A DNA stretch of 64,000 nt from Eustoma russellianum (Eukaryota; Streptophyta; Magnoliopsida; Gentianales; Gentianaceae). Below the pieces are notes generated by a model. The model had not been told where the DNA came from. It was given only the letters and a program-made list of their open reading frames with translations, and did not search any database. Position numbers and translations under genes: made by a program. Each line of letters starts with the position of its first letter. The stretch's first letter is position 1. Location: the NCBI GenBank assembly GCA_036186865.1, contig AP025071.1:17249142-17313141 (forward strand), written 5' to 3'. This document shows positions 31,722 through 42,739 of this stretch, piece after piece.

Positions 31722-32705
31722 ATGAAGATTTTGATGTGGAATGTTAGAGGACTCCGTACTTCAGTTAATAGGGTTTTGGCTTTAACAAGACGTTATCATG
31801 TGCATGTGTTGGTCATTATAGAGCCCAAATTAAATTTGTCAGCTTTAACACAATCTCGTCTCCAATTTGGATTCTCTCATGCAATATCAACTTGCAATGG
31901 ACATATATGGATTATGTGGCAAAGTGCAGCGCTGCTTCTAGAAAGTGAACGTCCGGGGTGAGCAAAATCATTCCATGTGCTTTAAGTGGTTGGCTTCGGC
32001 GAATCATTTTGGGCTACATTTGTTTATGGAATGCATACTTTGGCAGCGCGTAGGCTGTTGTGGACTGATCTTGTTCGAATGTATACTACACTTCACATCC
32101 CATGGTTGATTGGAGGTGATTTTAACACATTTCTGACCCTAGACGAACATAAAAGACGCTCTACACCATCTTTACGCTCACTTGCGGATTTTAAAGATTT
32201 CATTGATGCATGTTCGCTTCAAAGCATTGACTTTCAGGGATCACCATTTACATGGAGCGATGGACGAGGCCTTGGATGAGTATGGTGTTGTTTGGATCGC
32301 TTTCTGTGTTATGCAAATTATTATGAACTTTTCTCATCAGTGTCATATCAGCATCTTAGTAGGGTTACTTCTGATCACACCCCTTTACTTCTTGAGTGTA
32401 CATTATCGTCCATTCCCACAGCAGCTGCATTTCGATATCTAGATGTTTGGACCACTCATGCGGATTTTGACAGCTTTATTACTCATCATTGGACATCTTT
32501 CCCTACTATTGGTGGCATGCGTGGCTTTTATCTTAAGTTGAACCAACTTAAGAAACATATACGAAGGTGGAATAAAGAAGTCTTTGGAAATGTATTTGAT
32601 GCAATGGATGAGGCTGAGACAACCGCCCTTAGGTGTGAAGCTGAATACGATTCTTCTCCTTCGGATGATCCCGAACTGCATATCACCACAGCATGGCCAA
32701 GTTAA
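31722..32705 (+). pseudogene. LINE H endonuclease domain and linker
   Basis: Begins MKILMWNVRGLRTSVNRVL. EEP motifs are WNVRG, VIIEPKLN, TFVYGMHTLAARRLLW, WLIGGDFNTFLTLDEHKR (about 32105-32150), FQGSPFTWSDGRGLG, TSDHTPLLLEC (about 32369-32400) and FRYLDVWTTHADFDSF. Stops are at about 31960, 31985 and 32278, and there are two frame changes. All catalytic motifs remain visible, so this is the most complete endonuclease reading in the window. The linker WNKEVFGNVFDAMDEAE ends at a frameshift near 32700. Confidence 0.85.
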
Positions 32706-34403
32706 ATTTAGCTCATGCACGGGTTAGATTATATTGGAAACAGAAAGCAAATGTTAAATGGATAAAAGAAGGAGATGCCAACACCAAATTCTTTCATCAA
32801 GCAGTGAAAGAAAGACGCCGCAAACAGATGATCCATAGAATCCTAACACCAGATGGGGAAGAATGTGTTTCCGCTACTGATATCGAAGCAGAAGCCATAC
32901 GTTTTTATCAAGTTTTGTTCCAGGCTGAAGAAGTTGATATTGATCCTTCAATATTGTCCTTTATTCCATCAATACTCTCAGAAGCCGACAACGCCACATT
33001 ACTATCTATACCGAAGATCTCTGAGGTGAAAGCTGCAGTGTGGGATTTGAGCCCGACGAGTGCTGCTGGACCAGATGGTTTTCCTGGATCTTTTTATCGT
33101 CGTTTTTGGTCGATTATACAGCATGATGTGCATAAAGCAGTATAGGAATTCTTATTGGGCGTTCCGCCACCCCGACAAGTAGCAGCATCGCTTATTACAT
33201 TGATACCAAAGGTAATTAATCCTCGAACATTCTCAGACTATCGGCCCATATGTTTGACAAATTTCTTAGCCAAGGTGATAACTCGTTTAATTGCTACACG
33301 CTTGACGAAGTATCTTCCGGCCCTCATCTCCCAAGAGCAATCAGGATTTATGAAAGGCAGGGACATTACGGAACAAATACTGTTGGCTCAGGAAATGGTT
33401 CATGTTATGGACAGGCCAGTATGGGGGGTGTCATGTTATTATCAAACTTGATATGGCTAAAGCCTTTGACAGAGTAAACTGGTCCTATCTGCGCCAGGTC
33501 ATGTTGAAAATGGGCTTTCATGAAAGGTTTGTTCGAATTATTCTAAATAACTTGTCAGCTACACATTGTTCGTTGCTCATTAATGGAAAACCGGCGGGAT
33601 TTTTTCCTGTATCCAGAGGAGTTAAACAGGGAGACCCTCTATCTTCGTTACTTTTTATACTTGCGTCCAAAGGCTTTTCTCGAGGCCTTAATTCTTTGGT
33701 GCACAATGGTTCGATTGCTGGCTTTAATGCGAGTCGAGGGCCTCAAATATCACATTTGGGTTTTGCCGATGATTTGGTCATCTTTATAAATGGATCGATG
33801 GGAAAGTTGCGTCTCTTTCGTACCTTTTTGGATGATTATCAACGTGCATCGGGCCAGCTAGTAAATTTTCATAAGAGTCAAGTTGTCGTAAGTTCAAGTG
33901 TTTCTGGATCTCGCACATCGCAAGTACTAGGCATGCGGTTAGCCCAGCTGCCCATTAAATACTTGGGATCCTTTTTATATAAAGGCATCAATAGGGCTAC
34001 ATATTGTACAGCTTTGCTTGCCCATTTTGATACCAAACTGAATTCTTGGGCTTCTAAACTGCTATCCTTTGCAGGACGACTGGTTCTCATTCGGCATATA
34101 CTAGGATCTCTGCCCTTACGTATTATGGCAAGCTCCAAGCTCCCAAAAAGTGTTATACAAGAAATACATAGACGAATGGCAAATTATCTCTGGAATGGAA
34201 GGTATCATTGGCGAGCTTGGGAGTCTATATGTTGTTCTACTGAGTATGGAGGCCTAGGTATTCGAAATTTAGTCTTATTGCAGCAAGCTTATGATGGACT
34301 TTTGTGGTGGAAATATCATACTTCAAACACTCTTTGGGCTAATTACAGTAGAGCAAGATATGGCAGAAGGGAAACAGTTTCGGCCCTCTTATCATACGCA
34401 TGA
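32693..34403 (+). pseudogene. LINE H reverse transcriptase
   Basis: Two long frames, 32693-33145 (then one stop, continuing to 33451) and 33402-34403 (333 codons). Blocks are WKQKANVKWIKEGDANTKFF, LSPTSAAGPDGFPGSFYRRFW, RTFSDYRPICLTNFLAK, MKGRDITEQILLAQE, IIKLDMAKAFDRVNW, and RGVKQGDPLSSLLFIL. FADD is at 33762-33773, followed by ASGQLVNFHKSQ, LPIKYLGSFLYKGIN, LPKSVIQEIHRRMANYLW and GGLGIRNLVLLQQAY. The palm motifs are intact; one stop (33143-33145) and one frameshift near 33430 disable it. The copy ends before zf-RVT. Confidence 0.87.
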
Positions 34404-35316
34404 TCCTTGCTTTTATATAAAAATATACAATATGGTTCGCAAAATCATAACAAGTACAAATAGGATACTTACTTTTGCTCTGTATATACTATACCAAATG
34501 ATAGCTAGGGTTTGTGTTGAATGAAATTCACCCTTTCTTCTTCTCCTTCTTTCTTCTCTTTCATTCATCCTTCTTGTTTCTTCTCCCTCTCCTCTCTCTT
34601 TCTTGCTCTTGGCTCTATCCTCTTTTTTTTGACCGACTTATTGAAATGAGAAGGGAATGGAAAAGGTTTCCTATTTAAGCTAAGGGGAGTGGGAAGGGGC
34701 GGTTATGGAGAGGATTTTTGGGGAGTTATAGGAGTTGTGGAGGTTATGAAAAAGTGGGTATTTATGGTAGTTGATGGATATTTTTTATACACGGTTATAG
34801 CAAGATACATCCACTGAAGTGCATCTTGATGTCCTGATGACACTGGAGATGATTCAATGCTTGCACATGTTCACCAAATATGCTGAAGCTTTCAAAGAAT
34901 TTTTGAAACAAAAATTAATAAAGACCTCAGGCTCTCTTCAATCCCTAGGATGGAAATCGGTAGATTCCTCAAACAAGGTGAGGCGTAAAATATCATTTTC
35001 TGGAAGGGATGTATTTCATAGATGATGAGAATAGTGAAGAGGAGTATAAATCAATCAAGACCATGGTCAGATCATGAAGAGTTAAACTCTCATATGGTAA
35101 ACCGAGTCTTTCATCTCATAGAGAAATTCTCACATCGGAGGGAGAAAATGGATAAGAAATATTTCACCTCAAAAGGACAATTAGATAGATAAAATGCGTG
35201 TGAATAATTTCAGTTGAAAGAAAGATTTCTTCATTTGTACGATTGTTCTTCATTGTCCTTCTCATATGTTAGTCGTTTTGATAATTTTTCCGTGATACTT
35301 GTTAGCACGCTTTGAT
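34404..35316. other. Spacer with polypyrimidine tract, no recognised gene
   Basis: About 900 bp between LINE H and the gypsy element. It holds a CT-rich run (34527-34626) and AT-rich sequence. A 68-codon open frame (34819-35025) resembles nothing I know. The sequence interrupted by the gypsy insertion, read across the TTGAT duplication, continues at 45175 into a TTAATAAAATATCTCC-type end near 45255. That looks like a plant LINE 3' UTR, so part of this spacer may be another LINE tail. Confidence 0.4.
35312..35316. repeat. Target-site duplication TTGAT, left
   Basis: TTGAT directly precedes the 5' LTR and is repeated exactly at 45175-45179 after the 3' LTR. This is the 5-bp duplication typical of LTR retrotransposons. 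Confidence 0.9.
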
Positions 35317-37708
35317 TGTTATATAACGTTAAAAAAAAGAATAAAAATAAAAATAATAAAATAAAATCCTAAATCCCCCTAAAATCCCTCCCTCTCCCAC
35401 AAACTTCTCTCCATCACCCATTATCCCTCCACTCACCCCTTAATTCTCTCCATCATCCCCCCTAATCTCTCATTTATTTCCTAAAAAATTAACATTCAAT
35501 TTTCTCCCTTCCCACTTAGATAGTCTCGGCAGGCATAGCAAAGGAAAAAAACCTGAAGCAAGTTTAAGAGAAAGAAAGAGATTAGGAAGAAAAGAGAGGA
35601 AAATAGAAAAAAAGAGAGAAAAGAAAAGGAAAAGGGGAGACATCATGTCACCACCAACTCCAACTCAATTCCATTTGGTTGGTTCCTTGTTAATCTTCAA
35701 TTGAGGTAGGTTGCCTATTCCTCCTCGTTTTGGTACGAATTTAGCATGCTTGATGGTATATTTTTTGTGTTTAGGTATTGTTTAATCTATAAATTTATGT
35801 TTTTATTGCGAGAGCATTTTTTATGAATCGTTGATGCTGTTTTGTGTGTGTATAGGTGGTAAATCAATGAAGGATGAAAACGGAGCGAAATCGGATCAAA
35901 AAGTTAGAGTTTTACATGATAGAATTGTCAAAAAAAATTGCGTTTTGGCCTTAAAATAGGTTCATCTAGCTAAGAATAGATTGGGATTGGATTCAGAATT
36001 GAAAAAATAGTTATGATGTGCGCATTTCAGGGGTGGCGCGTAGGCCCCATGCGCGGCCCCTGACGGCGCGTCCGTACATATGCTGATGTGTCCACCTCCC
36101 AAAGATGCATCGTGTTAAAATGAGTCAAATACAACTGGTTTGAGGTCAATCGAAGTTAAAACGAAGATTTTATTGAGGTTTGAAGTAATTAAGATTAAAT
36201 TGAAAATAAATAAAAAATAATATAAAATCCAGGTCAGCAGATTGACCCGGGCTGATCTGGACCGGGCAGAGCTGCAGGCACAGCTAAACAGACCAAGTCG
36301 GCCTGATCTGATCTTTGGACCAGACTGACCTGGAAATTAAAAAATAAAGAAAATAGAATAAAATAGATTGGGATGAGATGGAATAAATAAGAGGCTGAGC
36401 TTAAGTGAATAAAATGCCGACCTGAGCTCAGAAATTTGTCGAGCTGAGTTGCAGTTTGAAAATTAAAAAAACGTATTTTTAATTAATTTTCAGAATTAAA
36501 TAAGCAGCAAATAAATTGTAGAAAATGATTTTATATTCTAGAAAATTATAAATAAATTCTGGAAAATTTCAAAAAATATAAAATGCTAAAATAAGTTATT
36601 TTCACTTGATTTCCAGAAATTAAATTATTTTAACTAATTAAAATAAATAGAGAATAATATGGAAAAAATAGTATAAGTGCCGGAAATATTTATACAAGCC
36701 GTGGAAATATAAATGAGGGTAAATAATAACTTTTCACCTTTTTCACTAATTAAAGAACCATAAAATGAATGTTATTGAATGTCAGTAAGTGGAAATTGAA
36801 CTCCAGAAAAATACCGAAAGCAGGATTCGCATTGCATTCATAGCACGAGCATTGCATTGGTAGGTAGCCTACAACTAAGAGTTACATAAAAGAGAAAAAA
36901 AAAGAGGGAAAAAAAAGAAAAGGAAAGGAAAACGTGGTAGGTAGACGGAGACTAAGAGTTGAAGAATGTGCAGATGGTGGACTGTAGCCATAAGTTGCAG
37001 ACACTCAGGTGGACTATGGGTAAGACCCACAGACACAAGCCAGGAGCATGCATTGCATGGAAAAGATACGAACATGTTGCATGACATGACTTTTGTTGCA
37101 TGTGACACGTAAAGGAAGGCATGCATCATGAAGTTGCGTATTATTACTTAGAGTGACTTACTTTCTACAGTTATTATTCCATGTCTATACTGTAACTTCA
37201 ATTGTGTGATTATGTGCGTATATCATTGTTGCATGCTCGTTTGTATTGGACCGAGGTGGACACCTACTGGGTGATGTCACGTCTCTCACCCTTATCCCCC
37301 CTCCAGGTAAGCAGGAGGACGAGTACGACTATATCTTTGTTGAGGATGGGACTGACATAGCTGAGTGGGCAGAGTGACGGTCGTGCATAGGAGCTAGAGA
37401 GACCTTGTGGCCGGTTACTTTATGATTTGGGGTTTTACGCAAACTTTCCATTGTACATCTAGTTTTAGATTTTGATTTCATACTGTGATGTGTTGGGTCT
37501 CGTCAACCCAAGTACTCATGCTTTATTTTCAGCGGCATTATTTATGGATGGAGTTTTAAATTGAACATTTATATATATCGTTTCTGCGAAAACAATCTCT
37601 ACGTCTTTTCTGACATGTAAGAAGTTAGTTCGACGCCTTGTAGTTGTCTTAGCAGACTATGGTGGATGCACTGTTCCCGATGCTAGGGCTCGGGACTGGG
37701 GCGCTGCA
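35317..37708 (+). repeat. 5' LTR of the gypsy element
   Basis: 2392 bp from TGTTATATAACG to GGGCGCTGCA. It pairs along its length with 42777-45174. It contains a C-rich leader (35365-35460), a purine-rich run (35545-35640), AT-rich middle, and the region near 37240-37380 with AAGCAGGAGGACGAGTACGAC. The 84-codon minus-strand frame at 36875-37129 is LTR sequence and not a gene. Confidence 0.93.
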
Positions 37709-37710
37709 GG

Positions 37711-37728
37711 TGGTATCAGAGCCGAGAC
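37711..37728 (+). promoter_or_regulatory. Primer binding site (initiator tRNA-Met type)
   Basis: TGGTATCAGAGCCGAGAC, two bases after the 5' LTR. The first 13 bases, TGGTATCAGAGCC, are complementary to the 3' end of plant initiator tRNA-Met, the usual minus-strand primer. Confidence 0.9.
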
Positions 37729-37987
37729 TTCAGATCCGTCTCGGAAACGCAGGATTAATTAGATCACTTAGACTTAGGTCAAAATCTGTTTTCAAAATGA
37801 CGATTTTACCTCTAATAAAGGAAGTAGACCTAAGTTATGATCAGGTTATGGGAGGTGTGTGCCGATGGTGAACTTTCTTTATCTAAATACCATTTTACCC
37901 CCAAACCCCCATATGAGCTTCATAAGTGTCTAAATTCTTAACTAACCCTTAACTTACCCAATTTTTCATGAAATCGAATTCCAAAAA

Positions 37988-39138
37988 ATGCCGTCACGTC
38001 GTGAGCCAGCTAGAAATGGAGGACATGACAGAGACGACCATCAGGGACAGGGGGCCATCCCCCAGGTGTTAGCAGATACCATGGCCACCCTGACCACACT
38101 TATGGCTCAGCAGCAGCAGATGTCCCATTTACAGCAGCAGCTTCACCAGCAGCAGCCACCACCACCACCACCACCACCACAAGGGCTCAGGTTTTATTAC
38201 AGAGAGATGTAGAAATCCCAGTTTCCGATGTTCAAGGGGCGACACGACCAAAGGAGGCCAAGATTTTGCTGAAGAACGTGTCCGAGCAGTTACGTCTACT
38301 GTAGGTGCCTAATGATTTGAAGGTTGAGGTAGTTGCGCCATTCCTCGAGGGAGATGCAGAGGAGTGGTGACATAATGTGTTGATTTGTTTGACCCCACCG
38401 GTGACATGGACTCAGTTCAGAGAAGAGTACCAGAGGCATTACATCTCCGAGAGTGCGATTAAGAGGAGGATGACTGATTTCTAGATGCTGACTCAGGGGT
38501 CCATGACTGTGAACCAGTATACAGAGAGATTTCACGCTCTAGGGAGATATATGCCCTCTAGTATGGAGAATGAGAGAGCCAAGATGCTGAAGTTCAAGAT
38601 AGAGCTGAATTCTTGTATCCAGTCATTGATTATCTATGCCAGGCCGAGAACATTTGAGGATTTGCTCGAGATTTGCAGAGAGGTCGAGAATGACCTAGAG
38701 AGGGTCACTGTGGAGGACAGGGGCAAGAGGCCCCGAGAGGATATTCAGGCAGGGAGATCGGGGAGATGGTTGAAGTGCCCTGCTGCCACCAAACCGGGCG
38801 ACCATTCAGGATGCAGCAGTAGGGACAGAGACAGAATGTGCAGCCGCTGATGATTGGAGGGCCAGCCATGACTGACACACAACCATTGAGGGCGGCAGGA
38901 CCACCACCCCAGCCTTGTGTTCATTGTGGGCGACCTCACCCAGGCCAATGTTGGAGGACCATGAACGTTTGCTTCAGATGTGGCAAACCAAGACATTTCG
39001 CGAGAGAATGCACCATGCAGGGACAGGCGCCCCCTCCACCACAGGGTTAAGGGCATCAGAAGGGAAAGGCGAGGATCAATCCTCGGGTCCATGTGATGAC
39101 CGATGTAGACGTCGAAGATGCCAACGATGTCATGGCAG
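37988..39138 (+). pseudogene. Gypsy gag (capsid and zinc knuckle)
   Basis: Starts MPSRREPARNGGHDRDD at 37988, followed by a Gln- and Pro-rich stretch. Capsid (Retrotrans_gag) pieces are PMFKGRHD, VVAPFLEGDAEEW, VTWTQFREEYQRHYI, MTVNQYTERFHALGRYMP and ARPRTFEDLLEICREVEND. Two Cys motifs follow: a shorter PCVHCGRPHPGQCW and the CX2CX4HX4C knuckle VCFRCGKPRHFARECT near 38970-39015. Stops at about 38211, 38301, 38370 and 38484, with frame changes near 38200 and 39040, inactivate it. It ends in the DANDVMA segment directly before the first intron-like insert. Confidence 0.85.
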
Positions 39139-39233
39139 GTATCGTTTAATTAAGTAATTTCCTTTCCAAAATTATTTTAATTAAAATTTTTGTCTGTGTT
39201 CATATGCAATATGTATAACTCTAAATGTGTTAG
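39139..39233 (+). other. Intron-like insert 1 in gag-pol
   Basis: 95 bp, AT-rich, with GT at the start and TAG at the end. It lies between GTCATGGCAG and GTACTATCTT. Removing it joins DVMA to GTILINKVPANVLFDSGAS in frame (phase 1), restoring the protease reading. The first 21 bases resemble the start of insert 2. Confidence 0.75.
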
Positions 39234-39520
39234 GTACTATCTTAATAAACAAGGTTCCCGCCAATGTCTTATTCGATAGTGGTGCTAGCCACTCTTTTAT
39301 CGCCAGTAGATTTGTCAAGAATCTTAATATCTTACCCAAGTGGCTCAAGACCCCGTATTGAGTCCAAGCAGCCGGTGATTGAGTACTAGTATCCCATCAT
39401 TAGTATAGAGGATGTCAACTGGAGATAGATGGCCTAGAGTTCGTTGCGACAATGATCCCAATTTAGATGAGGGACTTAGACATTATTATGGGCATGGAAT
39501 TTATGTCTAAGTATCATGCC
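39234..39520 (+). pseudogene. Gypsy aspartic protease
   Basis: It reads GTILINKVPANVLFDSGAS followed by HSFIASRF, with the catalytic Asp in DSGAS. Later, IIMGMEFMSKYHA corresponds to the conserved DVILGMDWL block near 39480-39515. Stops at about 39359 and 39380, inside VQAAGD, inactivate it. The protease processes the Gag-Pol polyprotein of the element. Confidence 0.8.
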
Positions 39521-40071
39521 ACTAACTGTCGGGAGAAGCAGGTTAGCATGAAGAGTCCGAGTATGCAGGAAATTATCTTCCAGGGGGATTCTAAGCTGAA
39601 GAAGTTGCCTTAGAACATATATTTGACTGCAGCCCAGGCGCATCGAGCACTGAAGAAGAGCGGAGAAGGATTCCTAGTTTATGCCATGGGTACAGGGCAG
39701 GAGGTTCAATCCATTGATCTGATTCCTATAGAAAACGAGTTCAAGGATGTATTTCCCGATGAGTTGCCAGGGTTTCCCCGAACAGAGAGGTGGAATTTGA
39801 AATCAATCTTATTCCGGGTGCTGAACCTATTTCCAGAACACCGTATCATACGGCCCCAACAGAACTCAAAGAATTGAAAGAGCAACTACAGGAACTCTTG
39901 GACTGGAAGTTTATTCGCCCCAGTGTCTCACCCTGGGGAGCTCCTGCGTTATTTGTGAAGAAGAAGGATGGAAGTATGTGATTGTGTATTGACCATCGTG
40001 AGATCAACATAATCACAATCAAGAAAAAGTATCCTCTGCCTCGGATCGAGGACCTTCTCGATCAGTTAAAG

Positions 40072-40151
40072 GTATCATTTAATCAATGTAATTCGTAATT
40101 AAATATCATATAATTTTTACAATTAATCTCGTAACTTTGGCATTCTTTCAG
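40072..40151 (+). other. Intron-like insert 2 in pol (RT)
   Basis: 80 bp, AT-rich, starts GTATCATTTAATC and ends CATTCTTTCAG after a pyrimidine-rich run. Removal joins LLDQLK to GAKVFSKIDLRS in phase 0, exactly as in uninterrupted gypsy RTs. It contains stops in frame. Confidence 0.8.
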
Positions 40152-40830
40152 GGTGCAAAAGTATTCTCAAAAATTGATCTTCGATCCAGATATCATCGGT
40201 TGAGGATTAAAACAGAGGACATAGCGAAGACTGCTTTTCGTACGAGATATGGCCACTATGAGTTCTTAGTGATGCCATTTGGTCTGACTAATGCTCCAAC
40301 AACCTTCATGGACTTAATGAACACAGTGTTCAGAGATCAGCTTGATAAGTTTGTGGTCGTCTTTATCGATGATATTATGGTCTATTCCCCTGATGAAGAG
40401 TCGCACGCAGAGCATTTGAGGGAGGTTCTAGAGGTCCTCGGGCAGAAGAAGCTGTATGCCAAGTTTAGCAAGTGTGAATTTTGGCTGAAAAGCATGGCTT
40501 TCTTGGGACACGTGGTTTCAGAGGAGGGAATTTCTATAGATCCCAATAAGATTGAGGCTATTACTGAGTGGCCCAGGCCGACCAACATGACTGAAGTGAG
40601 AAGCTTTCTGGGTTTGGTCGGATATTACAGGAAATTCATTGAAGGATTCTCATAAATGGCGACGCCCGTGAGTAGATTGACACAGAAGAAGACAAAATTT
40701 GAATGGACCACTGACTCTGAGCAAAGTTTTGCTGAGCTGAAAAGGTGGTTGACCACAGCACCGATACTGGCACAGCCCTCCGATTCGGAAGGGTTTGTCA
40801 TCTATAGTGATGCATCAAAGAACGGGCTAG

Positions 40831-40897
40831 ATACATGTATAGAATTTCAATTTGATTTATATGCATTGCAACTGTGGTCTAACCTTTTTCATTGCAG
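40831..40897 (+). other. Intron-like insert 3 in pol (RNase H)
   Basis: 67 bp between AACGGGCTAG and GATGTGTCG. Removal joins SKNGL to GCVVMQNG in phase 1. The 3' end has a pyrimidine tract and TTGCAG. The 5' end is ATACATG, as if an original GT had mutated to AT. Confidence 0.65.
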
Positions 40898-41210
40898 GAT
40901 GTGTCGTTATGCAGAATGGCATAGTTATTGCACATGCCTCACGCCAGTCAAAGACTTATGAGCAGAATTATCCGTAAAACTAGCTGTAGTGGTTTTCGCA
41001 CATAAGATTTGGCATCATTATTTGTATGGAGTAAAGTGCGAAGTATTCACTGATCACAAAAGTCTAAAATATCTGTTTACGTAGACGGAGTTGAATATGC
41101 GTCAGAGGAGGTGGCTTGAGTTGCTAAAGGAATATGATCTGACTATCAGCTATCATCCAGGGAAAGCAAATCGGATTGCTAATGCATTGAGCAGGAAGTC
41201 GAGCCACGCC

Positions 41211-42731
41211 GGGCAAACACTGTTAGAGAGAGAGAGATCGCAGAGTTTGATTTGGATATCTTGGATGCTATGGCTAATGTTCTGGCGACTCTGATTATCA
41301 CCCCATCCTCGGTTGATCAGATTAAGGAGGCTCAGAAGGAGGACGTGACACTTAGTAGCATCCATGAGAAAATGATAACCAGTCAGGTTGATGGTTTTCA
41401 GATTCATGATGACGGCAGTATGTGGTACTAGGGGAGGTTGTGTGTTCTTGATGTTGAGGATCTAAGGAAGGAGTTGTTGAAGGAGGCACAACACGAAGTT
41501 GTCGATTCATCCGGGTGCTACAAAGATGTATAATGATCTGAAGAAGCACTATTGGTGGAGTGGCATGAAGAGACATATAGAAGAGTTTGTCGAGAGGGGT
41601 CTTGTTGGTCAGTAGGTTAAAGCAGAGCACCAGAGGCTAGGAGATTTGATGTTGCCATTAGAGATACCAGAGTGAAGCAGGAGCATGTGACGATGGATTT
41701 TGTTATACGACTCCCGAAAACGAGAAACGGCCACGATATGATCTGGGTGATTGTTGATCGACTGACGAAGTCTGCTCGCTTTCTGCCCGTGGCGAGTGAT
41801 GTGAGCTTGGAGAGATTGGTGACGATGTACATTGATAATATTGTCAGTCTTGATGGAGTCACAGTCAGTATCGTCTCAAATCGTGATCTGAGATTCTCTT
41901 CCAGACTTTGGTCAGCATGCCAGAGAAGGTTGGGGAAGGAGCTACATTTGAGCATTGCATTCCATCCTCAGACCGATAGGCAGTCAGAGAGGACGATTAA
42001 GACTCTTGAGGACATGTTGAGGGCTTGCGCACTAGACTTCAGAGGGAACTGACATGGTATGGTTAAGTTGTTCGAGTTCTCCTACAACAAAAGTCACCAT
42101 AATTCTATTGGCATGGCACCATTTGAGGCACTCTATCGGCGCAAGTGTAGATCTCCCATCTATTGGGATGAAGTGGATGAGCACATTATCACCGGACCAG
42201 AGTTGATTGAGCAGACTAGAGAAAAAGTGAAGTTGATTCGTGATAGACTCAAGGTTGCTCAAGACAGGAGCAAGAGTTGGGCGGATTCGAAGAGACGTCT
42301 TCTAGAGTTCACTGTGGACGAGAAGGTTTACTTGAAGGTGTCGCCCATGAAGGGGGTTGCACGATTTGATTTCAAGGGTAAGCTGAGGCCTCGTTACATT
42401 AGTCCATATGAGGTACTCGATAGGGTTGGTTCATTGGCTTACCGATTAACGTTACCCCCTGCATTTGCTCAGGTGCACAACGTGTTTCATATTTCTCAGT
42501 TGAGGAGGTATACCCCGATCTAAGTCATGTGTTGGATGCGCCGCCATTGAGGATTCGACCGAATGCGATGTATGATGAGATTCCGATCAGGATCGTAGAT
42601 CGCAAGGACCAGGTATTAAGACACCGATTATCCCATATGTCAAAGTTCAGTGGACCAACCACACGGAGAGCAAAGCGACTTGGGAGCTCAAGGAGCATAT
42701 GCCAGAGAGATATCCACACCTCTTCGATTAA
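41211..42731 (+). pseudogene. Gypsy integrase and chromodomain-like C-terminus
   Basis: The zinc-binding part is degraded: the CHICQQ motif of the related element at 63075-63998 is GLVGQ-stop here, so both Cys are lost. Catalytic core: HVTMDFVIRLPKTRNG (first Asp), IVSNRDLRF, where relatives have SDRDPRF so the second catalytic Asp is Asn, and HPQTDRQSERTIKTLEDML (Glu). Then FEFSYNKSHHNSIGMAPFEALYRRKCRSP, and the GPY/F-like RPRYISPYEVLDRVG, QVHNVFHISQLRRY. After a frameshift near 42515 the chromodomain-like tail ends at a TAA (42729-42731). Two substitutions at key sites plus stops mean no activity. Confidence 0.87.
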
Positions 42732-42739
42732 GGTACGTC

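Larger units (their letters stand above)
30379..34403 (+). mobile_element. LINE copy H, both ORFs, 3' end lost
   Basis: Follows the (TG)n tail of G. It has a 5' UTR of only about 30 bp, ORF1 (30410-31611), a 110-bp spacer, and ORF2 from 31722 reading through endonuclease and RT. The reading stops in the connector region (ARYGRR near 34365). zf-RVT, RNase H and 3' UTR are absent. It shares FADD, PTSAAGPDGFPGSFYRRFW and PIKYLGSFLYKGIN with copies D and E. Confidence 0.88.
39521..41210 (+). pseudogene. Gypsy reverse transcriptase and RNase H
   Basis: RT: VFPDELPGFP, FEINLIPGAEPISRTPYHTAP, WGAPALFVKKKDGSM, a TGA where Trp or Arg stood, LCIDHREIN, YPLPRIEDLLDQLK, [insert 2], GAKVFSKIDLRSRYHRLRI, FLVMPFGLTNAPTTF, then FIDDIMVYS with the active-site pair (40366-40392). 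KCEFWLKSMAFLGHVVS and VRSFLGLVGYYRKFI follow, and a stop at 40653. RNase H: FVIYSDASKNGL, [insert 3], GCVVMQNGIVIAHASRQ, VFTDHKSLKYLF, WLELLKEYDLTISYHPGKAN. The RT core at 40137-40655 is open for 172 codons. Stops and frame changes elsewhere make it inactive. Confidence 0.88.

Noticed and set aside
34819..35025. 68-codon frame as a small host gene
   Set aside because: No recognisable domain, no supporting context, and surrounded by transposon remnants.
41352..41955. Minus-strand frames of 92 and 112 codons over the integrase region
   Set aside because: Antisense shadows of the gypsy integrase; no independent motifs.
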